DNA of 64,000 nt. Origin: Halanaerobacter jeridensis. GTDB lineage: Bacteria > Bacillota > Halanaerobiia > Halobacteroidales > Halobacteroidaceae. The translations under genes were made by a program, and so were the position numbers. Below, one piece after another: positions 60,807 through 64,000 of this stretch. Under the pieces are notes generated by a model that ran no database searches, had not been told where the DNA came from, and saw nothing but the letters and a program-made list of their open reading frames with translations. Every line of letters begins with the position of its first letter. The stretch's first letter is position 1. The stretch covers positions 111,422-175,421 of the forward strand of contig NZ_JAFBDQ010000007.1 of the NCBI RefSeq assembly GCF_016908315.1. Reading direction: 5' to 3'.

Positions 60807-62728
60807 AAGAAGAAGGTAATGAAGAATTATTAAAAGAATTTGATAAGGCAACTAATTATAGAAAATATCGAGGTTTAATGGCTAAGATAATTACCATAAT
60901 TACTGTTGCTATGTCTTTATTTCACCTATATACAGCTGGTTTTGGTGTTTTATTAGCCTTAAAACAACGTGCTATTCACTTAGGTTTTGCCATAGTTTTA
61001 ATATTTTTGCTTTATCCATTTAAAAAACGAGTTAAAGAGAATAAACCATTGATGATTTTAGATTTTATAATGGCGGGTCTAGGTCTGGTTGTTACTTCAT
61101 ATATTGTATTTAATTATGAAGCCTTAGTACAGCGAGCTGGATTATATACAACTTTAGACTATGTAATGGCAGTGATAGCAATTGTATTAGTTTTAGAAGC
61201 TGCTCGCAGGGTAGTAGGCTGGGAACTGCCGGCTATTTCAGCAGTATTTTTATTCTATGCCTATTTTGGTCAGCAGATGCCCGGGGTTTTGGCCCACCGT
61301 GGTTTTTCACTATCTAGAATAGCTAGTCATATGTACTTTACTACTGAAGGAATTTTTGGAATTCCGTTAGGAGTATCAGCAACTTATGTGTTCTTATTCT
61401 TGTTATTAGGTTCTTTTGCTAAGAAGACAGGCTTAGGAGATTTATTTATTGATTTATCATTGGCTTTAACTGGTCGGACTAGTGGAGGTCCAGCTAAAGC
61501 AGCAGTTGTATCAAGTGGTTTAATGGGTTCTATTTCAGGGAGTTCTGTAGCTAATACAGTGACAACGGGTTCATTTACTATTCCTTTAATGGAACGAGTT
61601 GGCTATAAGCCTCATTTTTCTGCTGCGGTAGAGGCAGCAGCTTCTACAGGAGGACAGATCATGCCGCCAATTATGGGAGCTGCAGCTTTCATTATGGCAG
61701 AATTTATAGAGGTACCTTATATGACCATTGCTAAAGCAGCTATTTTACCAGCTGTACTATATTACTTAGCAGTAGGGTTGATGGTGCACTTTGAAGCTAA
61801 AAAGTTGGGCTTAAAGCCGATGCCGGAAGATGAAGTGCCGAATGTAATGGATGTTTTAAAAACTAGAGGACATATGTTAATTCCTTTGATTAGTATTTTT
61901 TATTTTTTATTTCAAGGAAGAACTCCTTTAAATGCAGCCTTTATTGGTATTTTATTAGCTTATGGTCTTAGTTTTTTACGTAAAGATACTAGGATGAGTT
62001 TCGAAGATTTAGTTGAAACTTTAGAAGAAGGGGCTAAAAGTGCTTTAGGAGTAGCGATTGCTTGTGCAGCAGTTGGATTTATTGTTGGTGTTACTACTTT
62101 AACTGGTTTAGGGCTTAAATTTACAACTATTGTAGTATCGTTATCTGGTAATAATCTATTTTTAGCTTTATTCTTTACGATGGTAGCTTGTACTATTTTA
62201 GGGACTGGTTTGCCAACTACTGCTACTTATATTGTCTTAGCTACTATGGCCGCGCCAGCATTAACTAAGTTAGGTGTTCCAGTTTTAGCAGCTCATTTAT
62301 TTGTACTGTACTTTGGAGTTGTAGCAGATTTAACTCCGCCAGCTGCTTTAGCCGCCTATGCTGGGGCCGGGATTGCTAGTTCAAATCCATTAAAGACTGG
62401 TTTAACTGCGGTGATGTTAGCTATTTCAGGTTTTGTAGTACCTTTCATTTTTGCATATTCGCCTGAATTATTATTGATTGATGCTCAACTACCGCAACTA
62501 TTATTAATTATTATAAGTTCGGTTTTAGGAGTAACTGCTTTAGCAGCTGGAGTATTAGGTTATTTAAGGCGGAAGACTACGTTAGTAGAACAAGCTATAT
62601 TAATTGGAGCTGCTTTAGGATTATTAATCCCTCATTTATTAACAGATGGTCTTGGTTTAATATTGTTAGTAGTAGTCTATTTGATGCAGAATAGAGACCT
62701 TAATCTAGAAGCAACAGAAAATATTTAA
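60785..62728 (+). CDS. TRAP transporter fused permease (4TM-12TM, TAXI class)
   Basis: 647 residues from ATG 60785 after GGGAGG, overlapping the DUF1850 gene. A charged start (MEEEEKLEEEGNEELLKEFD) leads to an N-terminal DctQ-like part (about 35-170) and a DctM-like part (about 180-640). Signatures are GPAKAAVVSSGLMGSISGSS, AAASTGGQIMPPIMGAAAF, GTGLPTTATYIVLATMAAP and VADLTPPAALAAYAGAG. It is the membrane channel for the TAXI lipoprotein. Confidence 0.9.
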   Translation: MEEEEKLEEEGNEELLKEFDKATNYRKYRGLMAKIITIITVAMSLFHLYTAGFGVLLALKQRAIHLGFAIVLIFLLYPFKKRVKENKPLMILDFIMAGLGLVVTSYIVFNYEALVQRAGLYTTLDYVMAVIAIVLVLEAARRVVGWELPAISAVFLFYAYFGQQMPGVLAHRGFSLSRIASHMYFTTEGIFGIPLGVSATYVFLFLLLGSFAKKTGLGDLFIDLSLALTGRTSGGPAKAAVVSSGLMGSISGSSVANTVTTGSFTIPLMERVGYKPHFSAAVEAAASTGGQIMPPIMGAAAFIMAEFIEVPYMTIAKAAILPAVLYYLAVGLMVHFEAKKLGLKPMPEDEVPNVMDVLKTRGHMLIPLISIFYFLFQGRTPLNAAFIGILLAYGLSFLRKDTRMSFEDLVETLEEGAKSALGVAIACAAVGFIVGVTTLTGLGLKFTTIVVSLSGNNLFLALFFTMVACTILGTGLPTTATYIVLATMAAPALTKLGVPVLAAHLFVLYFGVVADLTPPAALAAYAGAGIASSNPLKTGLTAVMLAISGFVVPFIFAYSPELLLIDAQLPQLLLIIISSVLGVTALAAGVLGYLRRKTTLVEQAILIGAALGLLIPHLLTDGLGLILLVVVYLMQNRDLNLEATENI

Positions 62729-62746
62729 AAAATAATAAAAAGCACT

Positions 62747-62783
62747 AAAAAAGCCGCTAAGATTTTCTTAGCGGCTTTTTTTA
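62747..62783. terminator. Bidirectional terminator between the TRAP permease and the LysR gene
   Basis: AAGCCGCTAAG and CTTAGCGGCTT pair perfectly around ATTTT, with an A tract before and a T tract after. Confidence 0.88.
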
Positions 62784-62799
62784 TTGATAGCTTAGGCTA

Positions 62800-63717
62800 T
62801 TAAATTGTTAATAAAAAGTCTTTGAATTTCTGTTCGTGTTGGTCAAAAGTATAATCTTTGCGTTTAATTAATGAATAATCAATAGGAATACTAGAGTTAG
62901 AATCTAAGTCTTCAAACTCTAACTTTTTTAATGAATTTTTCTCAAGTTCAAATTCAACAGCACTTTTTGGAAAAAAGGCGGCAGCAGAACTATTTATTAC
63001 AGAATCTTTAGTTATATTAACTGAATTACTAGAAAAAGAGACATGTAAAGTGTCTAGACTCACTCCCATTTCTTCTACAAATTCTTCAATTAAAGAGTAA
63101 GCACTTGAACTCTTCTCTCTTAATATGAAAGGCAATTCTAAAAAATCTTTAATATTGATAGTATCTTTAGGGTAAGACGAATTGACACATAAAATTAATT
63201 CATCTTCAAAAAAGTGAGTGATATCAAGATGATCGCAATTCGCGCTATTCTTTACATGTTTGCAGTCTTCACTACCTATTATTATGCCCAAATTATAATC
63301 ATGATTTAATACATTTTTTAATACTTCAGAGGAATTGTAGGTGTTAATTGTTACATTTGTATCTTGAGATATTTCTTCGAACTGATGAACTTTAGATGAA
63401 AAGTAAAAGGAACCAAAATTCTGACAAGCGGCAATTGATAGTTTCTTTTTATCGGCATTAACTTTTTTTATATCATCATATAGGTTTTCTTCTAATTTAA
63501 ATATTAATTTAGCATAATCAAAAACTATTTCGCCTACAGGAGTTAAAGATACACCTTGATTAGACCGATCTAATAAAGTGTGCCCCAATTCAGTTTCCAA
63601 TTTTTTCAGTTGACTGCTTAAGCCTGGTTGGGTAATATGGAGTTCTTGACTGGCTTTAGAGATGCTATTACATTCAGCAATACAATAAAATGATTTTAAA
63701 TATTCTAGATTCAACAA
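62800..63717 (-). CDS. LysR-family transcriptional regulator
   Basis: 305 residues on the minus strand from TTG at 63715-63717 (or the adjacent TTG), after AAAGGAGG. The N-terminal helix-turn-helix is SISKASQELHITQPGLSSQL (about 18-37), followed by the LysR substrate-binding domain. Convergent with the TRAP operon and divergent from whatever lies beyond 64000, which LysR proteins often control. Effector unknown. Confidence 0.88.
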   Translation of the reverse strand: MLNLEYLKSFYCIAECNSISKASQELHITQPGLSSQLKKLETELGHTLLDRSNQGVSLTPVGEIVFDYAKLIFKLEENLYDDIKKVNADKKKLSIAACQNFGSFYFSSKVHQFEEISQDTNVTINTYNSSEVLKNVLNHDYNLGIIIGSEDCKHVKNSANCDHLDITHFFEDELILCVNSSYPKDTINIKDFLELPFILREKSSSAYSLIEEFVEEMGVSLDTLHVSFSSNSVNITKDSVINSSAAAFFPKSAVEFELEKNSLKKLEFEDLDSNSSIPIDYSLIKRKDYTFDQHEQKFKDFLLTI

Positions 63718-64000
63718 ATGAGCCTCCTTTTTTGAGCAAATGTTTATTTCAATTATATCATATTCTACGGAAAATGTAAGTGTTTAGACATATTTCGTGT
63801 TTTTGTGATATAAAAATCAGTTATACTACATAAATATATATGATTTGATTATAAGGGTTTCCTAGGATAAAATTTATTTAGAATTAAGGTTGTGAAAAAA
63901 ATCTTTATAAGACGTCTTATGTCAAGTAAAAGTTTTACAAGTTAAAAAATGGAAACTAATTTGACCTAGCAATCCCCAAAGCAATAATTATAGATTTTTT
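63718..64000. other. Intergenic region upstream of the LysR gene
   Basis: AT-rich, with no ORF seen. It contains the perfect 14-base palindrome ATAAGACGTCTTAT (63907-63920), which could be an operator. The target of the LysR protein may be encoded past the window edge. Confidence 0.5.

Noticed and set aside
1..64000. tRNA, rRNA, CRISPR arrays and intact insertion sequences
   Set aside because: I looked for tRNA T-loops, regular repeat-spacer patterns and transposase frames by eye and saw none that held up.

Overview
The window is low-GC DNA from a Gram-positive-lineage anaerobe that appears to form endospores and to have an outer membrane. Spore formation is suggested by SpoVS, a Spo0E-like phosphatase and a GerM-domain protein. 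An outer membrane is suggested by a C-terminal-Phe Omp85-type barrel, a PilQ secretin with PilM/N/O/P partners, and amidases with AMIN repeats. With the NhaC antiporter and fermentative sugar genes this fits the Halanaerobiales, perhaps near the Halobacteroidaceae. That placement is inference; no rRNA gene is present to test it.

Layout. 1-4.0 kb: the end of a large unknown protein beside a VgrG/baseplate-spike-like gene, probably part of a contractile injection or phage-tail-like locus, followed by a decayed nucleotidyltransferase and a 36-aa ORF. 5.0-16.7 kb: a sugar-acid regulon with an IclR regulator, a DctPQM TRAP transporter, a DapA/KDG-aldolase-like enzyme, an RpiB joined in frame to a 2-hydroxyacid dehydrogenase, a KDG kinase, a KDPG aldolase, a YhcH-like protein, D-galactonate dehydratase and an IlvD/Edd dehydratase. 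Three related operator boxes lie at the iclR and dctP promoters. The genes give a route from galactonate-type acids through 2-keto-3-deoxy acids and their phosphates to pyruvate and triose phosphate.

17.0-27.2 kb: a patchwork of SpoVS, a gutted hybrid kinase with an intact receiver, AT-rich DNA with hairpins, an EAL-HDOD gene interrupted by one in-frame stop, a small PAS protein between two paralogous four-cysteine proteins (a third relative lies at 26.9 kb), NhaC, a chemoreceptor, a Spo0E-like protein, an exonuclease and the Omp85-type barrel. 27.3-41.8 kb: a near-complete type IV pilus cluster (pilB, pilT, pilC, pilA, pilD, three minor pilins, pilM, pilN, pilO, a PilP-like gene, pilQ). Its secretin ends in two LysM domains. 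The cluster is followed by a subtilisin-like protease with a membrane tail and an overlapping helical-repeat gene.

42.0-53.8 kb: ptsH-ptsI, a chemoreceptor with an insertion at its signalling tip, and a glucitol PTS operon (gutM, srlA, srlE, srlB, sorbitol-6-phosphate dehydrogenase), then a SorC-family regulator, a GutQ-type isomerase, an FSA-type aldolase and pgi. A CACAWTTGTGCRAA motif lies at a similar distance after the promoters of ptsH and of the gut operon, suggesting co-regulation. 54.1-59.0 kb: two cell-wall amidases, a GerM protein and glutamate racemase. 59.1-62.8 kb: a TAXI-type TRAP system (lipoprotein, DUF1850 protein, fused permease). 62.8-64.0 kb: a LysR regulator on the minus strand and intergenic DNA. 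Long imperfect hairpins made of degenerate short words recur in intergenic spaces at about 31.3, 33.1, 53.9 and 58.1 kb. Most unusual are the four-cysteine protein family around the PAS/EAL-HDOD genes, the LysM-tailed secretin, the protease/helical-repeat pair beside the pilus genes and the unknown protein beside VgrG. No tRNA, rRNA, CRISPR array or intact insertion sequence was seen.
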